This document shows positions 55,279 through 63,930 of a stretch of DNA of 64,000 bases, one piece after another (positions within the stretch are counted from its first letter, which is position 1; each line of letters opens with the position of its first letter). The position numbers and the translations under genes are program-made. The notes below the pieces were generated by a model. The model saw only the letters and a program-made list of their open reading frames with translations. It made no database searches and was not told the DNA's origin. Source of the DNA: Polaromonas sp. GTDB lineage: Bacteria > Pseudomonadota > Gammaproteobacteria > Burkholderiales > Burkholderiaceae_C. Location of the stretch: positions 24,772 to 88,771 of the forward strand of contig JAQGNE010000021.1 in NCBI GenBank assembly GCA_028291985.1, given 5' to 3'.

Positions 55279-58007
55279 GTTATTGCCGATCTTTCTTCAG
55301 ATCAGCGGTCCTCGGCACTTGCGCGCTGGCAATAACTGCACTGGCTCAGGGCCAGTCAACGACCTTCAATTTCACGGGCTCGGAGCAAACCTACACAGTC
55401 CCCGCGGGCGCCAGCGGGGTCATCATTCTCGCTGCCGGAGCCGGCGGTGCGGGCGGAGGCGCTGACGCACAGGGTACTGGTGGCGTCGGTGCCGGCAGGG
55501 GCGGTAGCGGGGGCAATGGCGTCACTGCTAGCGGTACATACCTGGCCACCAGCGGAACCCAGTTGAAAATTTATGTAGGCGGCGGAGGTGCTGGCGGTAT
55601 CACCTCCAGCTTCGGTTTCACTTGCACCAATTCAGCCGGCGTCGCGGGCAGTGCCGGTGGCGTGAACGGCCTTGCGGGTGGCGCTGGCGCACTGCCAGGT
55701 TGCGGCGGCTACTCTGGAGGTGGCGGTGGAGGTGGCGGGGCAAGTGTGGTGAACACGTCGGCAAACGTGCGCCTTTTTGTTGCCGGCGGGGGGGGAGGCG
55801 GCCAAGGAGGTTCTTGGGAGTCAATCGCCATTGCACCATCCACGGCCAGTCCGTCCGGAACCGTGCCCGGTTCAGCTGGCGCAGCGGGTGCTTCACCCGG
55901 TGCGGGTGATGGTGGCGGTGGCGGCGGTGGCGGTGGTGGGTGCCCTGGCGGTGTGGGCGGCAGTGTTCACAATGACCAATCGGACACGGCCAATGGGACG
56001 GCTTCACGCAGGGGAGGTTCATGCGCAGCAGCTGGCGTAACCGGCTTTTCGATACTGGCGGCCGCAGGCGGTGCAGGTGGCGCAGGCAGTCCAGCTGATC
56101 CTACAACTGCAAGCAATCCTCGCGGTACGGCCGGCGGCAGCGGGTCGGTCATTCTTACACCGGTGTTCCCAACTTTGAACCTGGTCAAGTCGCAGCCGTC
56201 ACCTGTGCTTGCTGTTGGCACAAACAGCGTTTACACCCTTACTGTCAGCAATACCGGCATATACCCCGCGAACTCAGCGCGTGTCGTCGATCAATTGCCA
56301 TCAAACGTCAGTTTTGTCAGCAGCAGCGGCACTGGCTGGACTTGCGTCAGCGCGGCAAACGCGTCGGGAACGCTGGTGACTTGCAGTTTCACCGGCACCA
56401 TTGTGGCGGGTGGCGGCACTTCAGCGCTGCAAATCACTGTAAATCCGACCACAAACGCCACGGTTACCAACTACGCATCAGTTGACCCATCCGGTGCCGC
56501 CAGTCCGCCGTCGCCTGGCACATGCACGGCCGACAACATGCCTAGCGCAGGTTGCGCCGCGCCCGTGGTCAGCGGTGTCGGTTTAGGTGTCATAGGAACG
56601 GTTTATCTGGACGCCAACCACAATGCCAACTTCGAGGCAGGTGAAGCTGGCGTGGGCGGCACGCGGTATGTGAAACTAGCGGCGCGGCCGGCAGGCGCGT
56701 GTATCGCCCAGTCCACGATACCAGCCGCTTTGGTTGCTGCTAATGGCTCCTACAGCCTGGCAGGTGTTGGTCAGGGAAATTACTGCCTGATTCTTGATGA
56801 CAATGCCACACTGGCTGACGTGACGCCGGCGCTCCCGGCCGGAACTGTCGGAACAGAAAATGGCACTGGCGTCATTCAGTTTACGGTTGCGGCGCTTGTG
56901 CCGTCACCGCAGAATTTCGGGTTTTTCGCCGGCTCACAGCTGACTGGAGTTGTCTTCAATGACAACGGCGCTGGCGCTGGTTCAGCCAACAACGGCGTGC
57001 GCAACGGCAGCGAGCCAGCCTTGCCAGGCGTACCCGTACGTGCGACGGCAGGCGTAACGCTGATCGACAGCACACTTACCGCTGCCGACGGTAGTTACAC
57101 GCTATGGCTTCCGACCGGCACCGGTGCAGTTTTCATCTCGCCCATGGCACCTGTTGGCTATCTCTCAACCGGCGGTTCGGCAGGCACAACAGGCGGTACC
57201 TACACACGTCCCAGCGTCAGCTACACGCCGACTGTTGGAATTGTCCGGACCGGAGTCAATTTTGGACTTGTGCCATCCAACAGCCTGTCCCCCAATGCCG
57301 CGCAGACGGCCGAGGCTGGAAATCCCGTTTTTTATGACCACGTGTTCACTGCCGGCAGTGCAGGCGATGTCACATTTTCAATGGTCAGCACTGCAAATCC
57401 TGTCTCTCCGACCTGGAGCCAGGTTTTGTACCACGACAACAACTGCAACGGCACGCTGGACACCGGCGAACTACAAGTCACAGCAGCCTTGACGCTGACA
57501 GCAGCTCAAAGTGTTTGTCTCATCGTCAAGCAGTTTGTACCGGCCGGAGCGCCGCAGGGAACGCAGAACACACTCACACTGACGGCGGCTTTTGCGTACA
57601 CAGGCGCCACCCCGGCCTTAAGCGGATCGGTCGCAGTTACGGCGTCCACCACAGTAGGCCCAGGCGGTGTATTGGTGCTGAGCAAATTGGCTAGCAATAT
57701 CACGCAAGGCGGCGCAGCGGCGGTAGCGGTCAGTGCAATGCCGGGTGATACCTTGCAGTACGCGGTTACGGCCATCAACAATGGTTCGCAAAACCTGGCG
57801 AGTCTTTTCGTTAGCGATGCCACCCCTGCCTTCACGACTTACCTTTCGGCTGCATGTCCGGCCACTTTGCCTTTGGCTATAACCGCCTGCAGTATCAGTG
57901 CCCAGCCCGCAATTAACGGCCAGGGCGGGCTGCAGTGGACATTCACCGGCTCGCTCGCCCCCGGAGCCCAGTTGACAGTGACCTACCAAGTCAGGGTGAA
58001 TCAATAG
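55275..58007 (+). CDS. glycine-rich secreted protein with DUF11 and SdrD B-like domains
   Basis: 910 residues, translationally coupled to the barrel gene (ATGA). Signal peptide to about residue 27 (ALAITALAQGQ). Residues 50-290 are extremely Gly-rich (up to nine consecutive Gly), resembling the glycine-rich domains of surface proteins. A DUF11 domain lies at about 300-430 (YTLTVSNTGIYPANSARVVD), then SdrD B-like repeats (GTVYLDANHNANFEAGE; GVVFNDNGAGAGSANNGVRN) and a loop HDNNCNGTLDTGE. A final DUF11 domain ends QLTVTYQVRVNQ. It has eight or more Cys, unusual for such proteins. Surface location is inferred from domain content and linkage. Confidence 0.84.
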   Translation: MSYCRSFFRSAVLGTCALAITALAQGQSTTFNFTGSEQTYTVPAGASGVIILAAGAGGAGGGADAQGTGGVGAGRGGSGGNGVTASGTYLATSGTQLKIYVGGGGAGGITSSFGFTCTNSAGVAGSAGGVNGLAGGAGALPGCGGYSGGGGGGGGASVVNTSANVRLFVAGGGGGGQGGSWESIAIAPSTASPSGTVPGSAGAAGASPGAGDGGGGGGGGGGCPGGVGGSVHNDQSDTANGTASRRGGSCAAAGVTGFSILAAAGGAGGAGSPADPTTASNPRGTAGGSGSVILTPVFPTLNLVKSQPSPVLAVGTNSVYTLTVSNTGIYPANSARVVDQLPSNVSFVSSSGTGWTCVSAANASGTLVTCSFTGTIVAGGGTSALQITVNPTTNATVTNYASVDPSGAASPPSPGTCTADNMPSAGCAAPVVSGVGLGVIGTVYLDANHNANFEAGEAGVGGTRYVKLAARPAGACIAQSTIPAALVAANGSYSLAGVGQGNYCLILDDNATLADVTPALPAGTVGTENGTGVIQFTVAALVPSPQNFGFFAGSQLTGVVFNDNGAGAGSANNGVRNGSEPALPGVPVRATAGVTLIDSTLTAADGSYTLWLPTGTGAVFISPMAPVGYLSTGGSAGTTGGTYTRPSVSYTPTVGIVRTGVNFGLVPSNSLSPNAAQTAEAGNPVFYDHVFTAGSAGDVTFSMVSTANPVSPTWSQVLYHDNNCNGTLDTGELQVTAALTLTAAQSVCLIVKQFVPAGAPQGTQNTLTLTAAFAYTGATPALSGSVAVTASTTVGPGGVLVLSKLASNITQGGAAAVAVSAMPGDTLQYAVTAINNGSQNLASLFVSDATPAFTTYLSAACPATLPLAITACSISAQPAINGQGGLQWTFTGSLAPGAQLTVTYQVRVNQ

Positions 58008-58349
58008 GTTGGGCAGAGATCGCATGTCGATTGCGGTACAAATGCTGCCCCCTCAGTTGACGCTGGCAGTATGGCAACAATCCGACAATGCCCAATCTCA
58101 GCTGACGGCAGGCTTGTCAGCGATACATCGTTAGGTGGTGTGTCGGGCAAGGTTGGGCGTCTCGTGCGGTTCCTACGTGTTCAGGCCGGAGTCTTGGGCT
58201 TTGGCTTTGTGTGATGTGAAACGCCGCAGGCAACACCGGTTCATACGCAGCTAACGGTACTTAGGCGCAAAGCCTATGGTGGCTTGTTTCACGGGCTATA
58301 GCGATGCATCGGCAACCGGGGAGACCGGCTTTCAGCTTTTCTCTGCCCG

Positions 58350-58661
58350 ATGGAAGTGTATTTACGACGACGGTCACCCCGTACCGGGGGCTCACCCTTT
58401 TGCTCTGCGTCCGCTGCCAACACATGCCCAAGCACGTATCCCGGTGTGGTTCGCTCTCCGTCGCTGCCTCGAGCTACTGAGCAATCCGTGATCGGCCTTT
58501 CTGCTGCCTGTCCTACGCCGTTGCCTGCTGGCCTCACGGCTTGTGGCGTCAGTACCCAGCCTGCAGTGGGTGGGCAAGGCAGTTGGCAACGGACGTATAG
58601 GGAAACGATGGCGTCTGGCGCCCGGTTGGCCATGACATACCAGGTCAAAGTCAGCCAATAA
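58350..58661 (+). pseudogene. degenerate partial copy of the preceding gene's 3' end
   Basis: Residues encoded from about 58503 to the TAA at 58659 read AACPTPLPAGLTACGVSTQP...MASGARLAMTYQVKVSQ. This aligns end to end with the last 50 residues of the preceding protein (AACPATLPLAITACSISAQP...LAPGAQLTVTYQVRVNQ). Upstream, FTTTVTPYRGLTLLL in another frame resembles ASTTVGPGGVLVL, so the copy is frameshifted. No signal peptide or start fits. It looks like the remains of a tandem duplicate or of a fifth family gene. The rest of 58008-58876 holds nothing else I can identify. Confidence 0.7.
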
Positions 58662-58876
58662 CGCCTGGCGTCGCGCCAGTGTAGGGTGGGTCGCACGCAC
58701 TGGTGTTCGAGGGCTCGGTGTCCGCCTGCACCTCTGCAAAGCCCGGCATTTTGGTTCTGGCGTGGCCCTTTCATAGCGGTGTAAAGCTGTATCAGCTACG
58801 CTACTCGACACCGCAGAAAACAGGTTCCTTCGCCACACGGACGTCAATTCACCCCACCACTCGTCATAGCCTCGCC

Positions 58877-59536
58877 GTGCAGATCAACCTCAACCTCAAG
58901 TCGCTGGCCTCCCTGGCGCTAGCAGTGGCGCTTGCCGGTTGGGCGGTCTGGAAGCTGAATCCGCTATCGGGCCGCACCGACACTGCCGTGATCGCGACCG
59001 AAGTGCCGGTGATCATCCGCACCGAAGGCGGTCTGCTTGAAGTGGCGACCGTGCGTGCGCAGGAGCGTTTCAGCCGGGTTGACGCCAAGGAGATATGGGG
59101 CATTCCACTGGGCACCACTGTCTCGCATATTCAAGCGCCAGCCTATTACCGTTACCAGATTGAGCTGGCGCCTGAGTGGCGCGTGGTCATCCGCGGCAAG
59201 ACCTGTTTTGTGCAGGCACCGGCCATCAAACCCAGCCTGCCAGTGGCCTTTGACACTTCAGCGCTGCAAAAGTATTCACAAAACGGATGGGCCCGGTTCA
59301 ATGCGCAAGAAAACCTGGCTGCGCTGGAGCGTTCGATCAGTACCGAGCTTGAAAGCCGTGCCCGTTCAGACACCTACCGCTTGCTGGCAACGCCGCCGGC
59401 ACGCCAGACGGTCGAAGAGTTTGTGCGCAAGTGGCTTCTGAAGGAGCAAGCCTGGGGCGGTGGGCCTGACTACAGGGTGGTGGTCACTTTTCCTGGGGAG
59501 CCGTCCAACGGCCCCGCCGCGGTGTCGCCACACTGA
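58877..59536 (+). CDS. conserved hypothetical membrane-anchored protein (possibly DUF4230-like)
   Basis: 219 residues from the GTG at 58877, chosen because the protein then starts MQINLNLKSLASLALAVALAGWAVWKL, a single N-terminal membrane anchor or uncleaved signal. The frame is open further upstream but without conserved features. The remaining sequence (VIIRTEGGLLEVATVRAQERF, LGTTVSHIQAPAYYRYQIEL, LALERSISTELESRA region) suggests a soluble alpha/beta periplasmic domain. I recognise it only as a conserved protein of this bacterial group; no function is known to me. It follows the degenerate gene copy. Confidence 0.7.
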   Translation: MQINLNLKSLASLALAVALAGWAVWKLNPLSGRTDTAVIATEVPVIIRTEGGLLEVATVRAQERFSRVDAKEIWGIPLGTTVSHIQAPAYYRYQIELAPEWRVVIRGKTCFVQAPAIKPSLPVAFDTSALQKYSQNGWARFNAQENLAALERSISTELESRARSDTYRLLATPPARQTVEEFVRKWLLKEQAWGGGPDYRVVVTFPGEPSNGPAAVSPH

Positions 59537-59546
59537 TATTCGGTAA

Positions 59547-59589
59547 TGCTATTAAAGAAATAGCTGTTACCCCTTATGGCTATTGGGCT
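59547..59589 (-). repeat. 43-bp dispersed element, copy 10 (canonical)
   Basis: On the minus strand: AGCCC (59589-59585), 19 bases, AGCTAT, 7 bases, ATAGCA ending at 59547. Perfect arms. It is intergenic, between convergent genes; GGCCCT directly precedes it on the minus strand. Confidence 0.85.
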
Positions 59590-59655
59590 AGGGCCATAAA
59601 AAGCTTGAAAATTACCTCACTTGCGCGCTTTTGGCGTGCTGCCTCTCATGCGCAG

Positions 59656-61410
59656 TCAGAGCATTTCTTCCGGTGCAAACGGGCCGATCAGCGCGAGAAA
59701 CAAGCGCAGCATCAGGCTGGCGTCAGGCTCCGTCGTCACATCGTCAAGCGGCGAGCCTTGCGGCGCGCGCCATACCAGTCCTCCATCCGTCAGGTCTACA
59801 TGGTAGGCGCCGGCTGCAAGCGTCGGCTCGATCAGGCGTATTGCCTCGTTGGAAATGGCGCTGTTGCGAATCACGATCGCGACCTCGCTGTTTTGCAGTT
59901 GCGAGCGCAGGTCCAGGTTCATGGAGCCGACCACCAAAATGCGGCCATCCATCACCACGACCTTTGAATGCAGGCTGGCCTTCGAGCTGCCGCCTGCCTG
60001 GCCAGTGGAGCCCCCGCGCGACCCGCCAGCCAGCGCTGATGAACCGAAACTGCGAAACGTGCCCTCCTGTTCGGCCCGCATCTCGTACAGCTCGATGCCC
60101 ATGCCCAACAGGGCCTTGCGGTAGCGGGCATAGCCCACATGCGCGGCCGGCGCATCATTCGAGGCCAACGAGTTGGTGAGCACACGCACCCGCACGCCGC
60201 GTTGCCGTATGCCGGCAAACACGCCCATGGTGCGTTCGCCGGGCACGAAGTAGGGCGACACGATCAGCAAATCCTTGGTAGCCTGCGACATCAGCTGCAA
60301 CAGGCCATCCACCGTGGTGTCACCGGCGTCTTCGGTGCTGTCGGCATCCGATGCGATTTTCGACGGCTTGTCGACCAGCAGCGCTGATGGCGCCCAAGTC
60401 CACTTCAAAAGCCGTAAGTTGGTCGACTCCGGCAAGGGTGATGGTGAAGGCTTGGGCGTAACCGGCAGCTTGTCTGCGGAAACCGACGCCGGGTCTTCGG
60501 CCAGCATGGCGTCCGCGGCTATACGGGTGGCTGCAGCAACATCGCCCGGCGTTGCGAGGTCTTCTGCCGCGCCGGGAGGTCCGGCGGGTGTCGCCGGTTT
60601 CAGTGCCCTGATTTCATCCAGCGTCATCAAGGACTGAACCGGATAGGCCAGCGGGTTGTTCCAGTACTGGTCAAAACTGCGGGACAGATCCCGCACTATC
60701 CGGCCTGCTGCGAGAACGTCGATATCGATGAAGTTGGTGCCGTCGCTCTGACCAAAGTAGGTTTCACCCAGGTTGCGGCCGCCGGTGATGCCCACTGCGT
60801 TGTCCGCAACCAGCATCTTGTTGTGCATGCGCCGCTGCATGCGGTCGATGTCATTGAGATTGCGCAGTATCCGCAAGGCCAGTGAGCCGCGCCCGCCCGG
60901 CAAGGGGTTAAACAGGCGCAACTCGATGTTTTTCTCGAATGCGAGCTTCAGCACTTGGGCGTTCTTGCCCGAGGTGTTGAAGTCATCCAAAAGGATGCGA
61001 ATACGCACGCCGCGCGCAGCGGCCTCGCGCACCGCCTCAAACAAGCGCTCGGTGGTCTCATCGGCAAATATCGCGTAGTACTGAATATCCAGCGTCTTTT
61101 GCGCTGCCTTGATGAGCGTCATGCGGCTGGTAAATGCCAGCTCGGCGTTGCCGACCAGTGCAAAACCCGAATCATTGCGTGTGCCTGCCTTGGCAGCACG
61201 CGCCGCCACCGCCCTGCCCAGAGCGCTCTGGTCGGGATTGACCAAAGCGGTCGACACCGGCCTTTCAACATTCGAGGGAAGCGATGTGCAGCCGGCCAGA
61301 AGGAGAGCCAGGAGCAGCAGGCCGCTGGCAAGAAACGCCCGCGCGGGCAAAGCCTGGATGGTGCCTAGTTCTACAGAGAAAGTGGGTGATGTCGCAGGGC
61401 GATGGTGCAT
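59656..61410 (-). CDS. phospholipase D family lipoprotein (cardiolipin synthase-like)
   Basis: 584 residues from the ATG complementary to 61408-61410. After about 25 residues comes a lipoprotein signal (FLASGLLLLALLLAGC, lipid Cys near residue 41). Two PLD catalytic motifs are visible: HNKMLVADNAVGITGGRN (about residues 192-209) and HSKVVVMDGRILVVGSMN (about 488-505). This architecture matches periplasm-facing phospholipase D or cardiolipin synthase C-like proteins. A Pro/Ser-rich linker separates the halves. Its frame is open back to 61560, but the extension lacks a signal and is unlikely. Confidence 0.88.
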   Translation of the reverse strand: MHHRPATSPTFSVELGTIQALPARAFLASGLLLLALLLAGCTSLPSNVERPVSTALVNPDQSALGRAVAARAAKAGTRNDSGFALVGNAELAFTSRMTLIKAAQKTLDIQYYAIFADETTERLFEAVREAAARGVRIRILLDDFNTSGKNAQVLKLAFEKNIELRLFNPLPGGRGSLALRILRNLNDIDRMQRRMHNKMLVADNAVGITGGRNLGETYFGQSDGTNFIDIDVLAAGRIVRDLSRSFDQYWNNPLAYPVQSLMTLDEIRALKPATPAGPPGAAEDLATPGDVAAATRIAADAMLAEDPASVSADKLPVTPKPSPSPLPESTNLRLLKWTWAPSALLVDKPSKIASDADSTEDAGDTTVDGLLQLMSQATKDLLIVSPYFVPGERTMGVFAGIRQRGVRVRVLTNSLASNDAPAAHVGYARYRKALLGMGIELYEMRAEQEGTFRSFGSSALAGGSRGGSTGQAGGSSKASLHSKVVVMDGRILVVGSMNLDLRSQLQNSEVAIVIRNSAISNEAIRLIEPTLAAGAYHVDLTDGGLVWRAPQGSPLDDVTTEPDASLMLRLFLALIGPFAPEEML

Positions 61411-61559
61411 GCTGGCTACTCTAGCCCACGGCCGGGCCGGCGATCCCGGCAGCAACGCCGCATCTCCCTGATCTTTGTGTAGGCGCGGCGCTTGAAGCGC
61501 GACGGTGGCCGTCGCAGCTGTCAGCCCGGCCTTCTTGAGCAGGACGGGGCCTGCGGGCA

Positions 61560-63494
61560 TCAGGCAGAAAGCGTTTCCCAGCGGTGCAGAGCGGCCATCA
61601 ATTCTTCTTCGATCTTGCTGTTGCGCGCGGTCAACTCGGCGGCCCGTTTGGCATTGCTGCTATACAGGGAGCCGTCGTAGAGCTCCTGCGCAATCGCTTT
61701 TTGCTGGGCCTCGAGTTGCTGTATGTGCGCTGGCAGGCCATCCAGCTCACGCTGCTCTTTATAGCTAAGCTTCTTTTTTAATAGCGCATCTCCCTTGTCC
61801 TTGCTGGGCTGCGGCATGTTTTTGTTGTTATTTTTAACGGATGGCGCTGAAACTGTACCGGCGGGCTTGGCGTTGCCTGCTATCTGTGCCGCGCGCCTGG
61901 ACTGGGTGATCCAGTCAGTCACGCCGCCCTCGTACTCGCGCCAGAAGCCTGGGTTGCCGGGCGTGCCCTCATAGGCAATCGTGCTGGTGACCACGTTGTC
62001 AAGGAAGCGCCGGTCATGGCTGACCAGAAACACCGTGCCTTCATAATTCTGCAGCAGGTCTTCCAGCAACTCCAGTGTGTCGATATCCAGGTCATTGGTG
62101 GGCTCGTCGAGCACCAACACGTTTGCGGGGCGTGCAAACAGGCGGGCCAGCAGCAGGCGGTTGCGCTCCCCGCCCGACAGCGAGCGTACCGGCGAGCCGG
62201 CGCGCTGTGGCGAGAACAAAAAGTCCGTCAGATAGCTCTTGACGTGTTTTTTCTGTCCGTTGATCTCCACCCATTCGCTGCCAGGGCTGATGAAATCCTC
62301 CAGCGTCGCGTCAAGGTCCAGCGCGTCCCGCATCTGGTCGAAGTAGGCCACCTGCAAATTCGCACCCTGGCGGATCTTGCCCGGCGGGATGGTCACATCC
62401 GGCTGCAGTTCGCCCAGAATCAGCTTGAGCAGGGTGGTTTTGCCGGCGCCATTCGGGCCAAGCAGGCCAACCTTGTCGCCGCGCAGCAGCGTTCCAGTGA
62501 ATTTGTTGACGATGATTTTTTCACTGCCTGGATGGCCGAAGCTCTTGGATACATCGGTGAGTTCGGCAACGATCTTGCCGCTTCTTTCGCCGCTTGAAAC
62601 ATCCAGGTTGACGCGGCCGACAGCCTCGCGCCGCGCTGCTCGGTTGTCACGCAGGGCTTCAAGCCGGCCGATTCGCGCCACGCTGCGGGTGCGGCGCGCT
62701 TCCACGCCCTTGCGAATCCAGACTTCCTCTTGCGCCAGAAGCTTGTCAGCCTTGGCAAAAATCACGGCTTCTTGGGCCATCTGCTCTTCTTTTTGCACCA
62801 GATACTGGGCAAAGTTCCCCGGGTAGCTGTGCAGCTTGCCACGATCAAGTTCGACAATCACTGTGGCCACCTGGTCCAGAAAGGCACGATCATGCGTGAT
62901 GGTGATGATGCTGCCGTTGAAGTTGACCAGCAACTCTTCCAGCCATGCAATCGAATCCAGGTCCAGATGGTTGGTGGGCTCATCAAGCAGCAGTACGTCG
63001 GGCTTGGCGACAAGCGCTTGCGCCAGCGCCACCCGCTTTTTGGTGCCACCGGATAGCGAGCCGACGATGGCGTCCTTGTCCAGGTGCAAGCGGTGCAAGG
63101 TTTCCTCAACCCGTTGTTCCCACGTCCAGCCGTCCAGGGCTTCTATCTCCGACTGCAGGGCATCGAGGTCTGTGTGCTCGTCCGCGGCCAGGTAAAGCTC
63201 GACCACATGGCGAGTCCGCGCAAGCCCGGCGCTTGCAGCAACAAAAACGGTCACATGCGGATCAAGGCTCGGCTCTTGCGGTACATAGGCAATTCGCAGG
63301 TTCTGCTGGAGCTGAAGCGTGCCATCGTCAGGCCTCTCCAGCCCCGCCAGTATTTTGAGCAACGAAGACTTGCCAGTGCCGTTGCGGCCGATCAGACCGA
63401 TGCGCTGATTGGTTTCAAGCGAAAAATCTGCGTGATCGAGCAGAGCAACATGCCCAAAAGCGAGTTGGGCGTTAAGAAGGGTAATAAGTGCCAT
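61560..63494 (-). CDS. uup: ABC-F family ATPase (Uup-like)
   Basis: 644 residues with two ABC domains and no membrane segment. First domain: GRNGTGKSS, LSGGTKKRVALAQAL, LLLDEPTNHLD. Second domain: GPNGAGKTT, LSGGERNRLLLARLF, LVLDEPTNDLD. A linker of about 80 residues lies between them, and a C-terminal coiled coil (KEQRELDGLPAHIQQLEAQQKAI) resembles the DNA-binding tail of Uup. ABC-F proteins act on ribosomes; Uup also affects DNA branch structures. A copy of the dispersed repeat encodes part of the Lys-rich linker before the coiled coil (61768-61810). Confidence 0.92.
   Translation of the reverse strand: MALITLLNAQLAFGHVALLDHADFSLETNQRIGLIGRNGTGKSSLLKILAGLERPDDGTLQLQQNLRIAYVPQEPSLDPHVTVFVAASAGLARTRHVVELYLAADEHTDLDALQSEIEALDGWTWEQRVEETLHRLHLDKDAIVGSLSGGTKKRVALAQALVAKPDVLLLDEPTNHLDLDSIAWLEELLVNFNGSIITITHDRAFLDQVATVIVELDRGKLHSYPGNFAQYLVQKEEQMAQEAVIFAKADKLLAQEEVWIRKGVEARRTRSVARIGRLEALRDNRAARREAVGRVNLDVSSGERSGKIVAELTDVSKSFGHPGSEKIIVNKFTGTLLRGDKVGLLGPNGAGKTTLLKLILGELQPDVTIPPGKIRQGANLQVAYFDQMRDALDLDATLEDFISPGSEWVEINGQKKHVKSYLTDFLFSPQRAGSPVRSLSGGERNRLLLARLFARPANVLVLDEPTNDLDIDTLELLEDLLQNYEGTVFLVSHDRRFLDNVVTSTIAYEGTPGNPGFWREYEGGVTDWITQSRRAAQIAGNAKPAGTVSAPSVKNNNKNMPQPSKDKGDALLKKKLSYKEQRELDGLPAHIQQLEAQQKAIAQELYDGSLYSSNAKRAAELTARNSKIEEELMAALHRWETLSA
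61768..61810 (-). repeat. 43-bp dispersed element, copy 11 (inside ABC-F gene linker)
   Basis: On the minus strand: AGCCC (61810-61806), 19 bases, CGCTAT, 7 bases, then a drifted right arm (GAAGC). It encodes about SKDKGDALLKKK, the hinge between the second ABC domain and the coiled coil. Confidence 0.6.
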
Positions 63495-63792
63495 GGAGCC
63501 GGATTATCCGGGCGTGGCCGGTGGGCGTCTGGCGACCCGCGCAAACGCTGCTTCATCAGCAGATGCAGGGCGCTTTACGTCCCGAAGTACTGCCAGGAAC
63601 GCTGCCAAACTCTCGATCCCAAAAAGCGCTGGGCTCGAAATGCATGCCTGGTTCTTTGAAGCGCTTTGATACGATTTCACTGCTTCGATCAGCCGCTTTG
63701 CGGTGCTACACTGGAGGGCTTCGCTGACAGGAAGTCAGGAATTAGCGACTACACAACCAGTGTTTCGTTGATTCAAAAAACTTCCCCAAAGT

Positions 63793-63822
63793 TTGACGGA
63801 CGTGAAAAATCCGGTATATACT
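63793..63822 (+). promoter_or_regulatory. promoter 1 of a tandem pair
   Basis: TTGACG (63793), 18-base spacer, TATACT (63817), followed by TTGAGGCTC. The flank CGGTATATA is shared with promoter 2, 108 bases downstream. The intervening 63823-63900 has a purine-rich stretch and no gene. Confidence 0.65.
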
Positions 63823-63900
63823 TTGAGGCTCTGCTGAAAACGCTGGTAGCTGAAAGGCTCAGGCGATTAAAGCAGGGGAAGAAAAAAAGTCAAAAATAAT

Positions 63901-63930
63901 TTGACTGCTGCTCAAAAAGCGGTATATAAT
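63901..63930 (+). promoter_or_regulatory. promoter 2 of a tandem pair
   Basis: TTGACT (63901), 18-base spacer, TATAAT (63925), then TTGAGGCTCAGCTGA. It is nearly consensus. The tandem, duplicated arrangement and the GC-rich stretch just after the -10 box suggest an rRNA, tRNA or translation-factor operon starting beyond the right edge. 63495-63792 holds no supported gene. Confidence 0.7.

Noticed and set aside
55420..56150. Repetitive GGC/GGT-rich stretch, checked as a possible repeat array or CRISPR
   Set aside because: It is coding: a glycine-rich domain with irregular units, without direct repeats and spacers of fixed size.
58289..58774. 161-codon minus-strand frame opposite the degenerate duplicate
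   Set aside because: No conserved features; the plus strand is explained by a decayed copy of the neighbouring gene.
63666..63899. 77-codon frame near the right edge
   Set aside because: It runs through promoter 1 of the tandem pair and has no family features.
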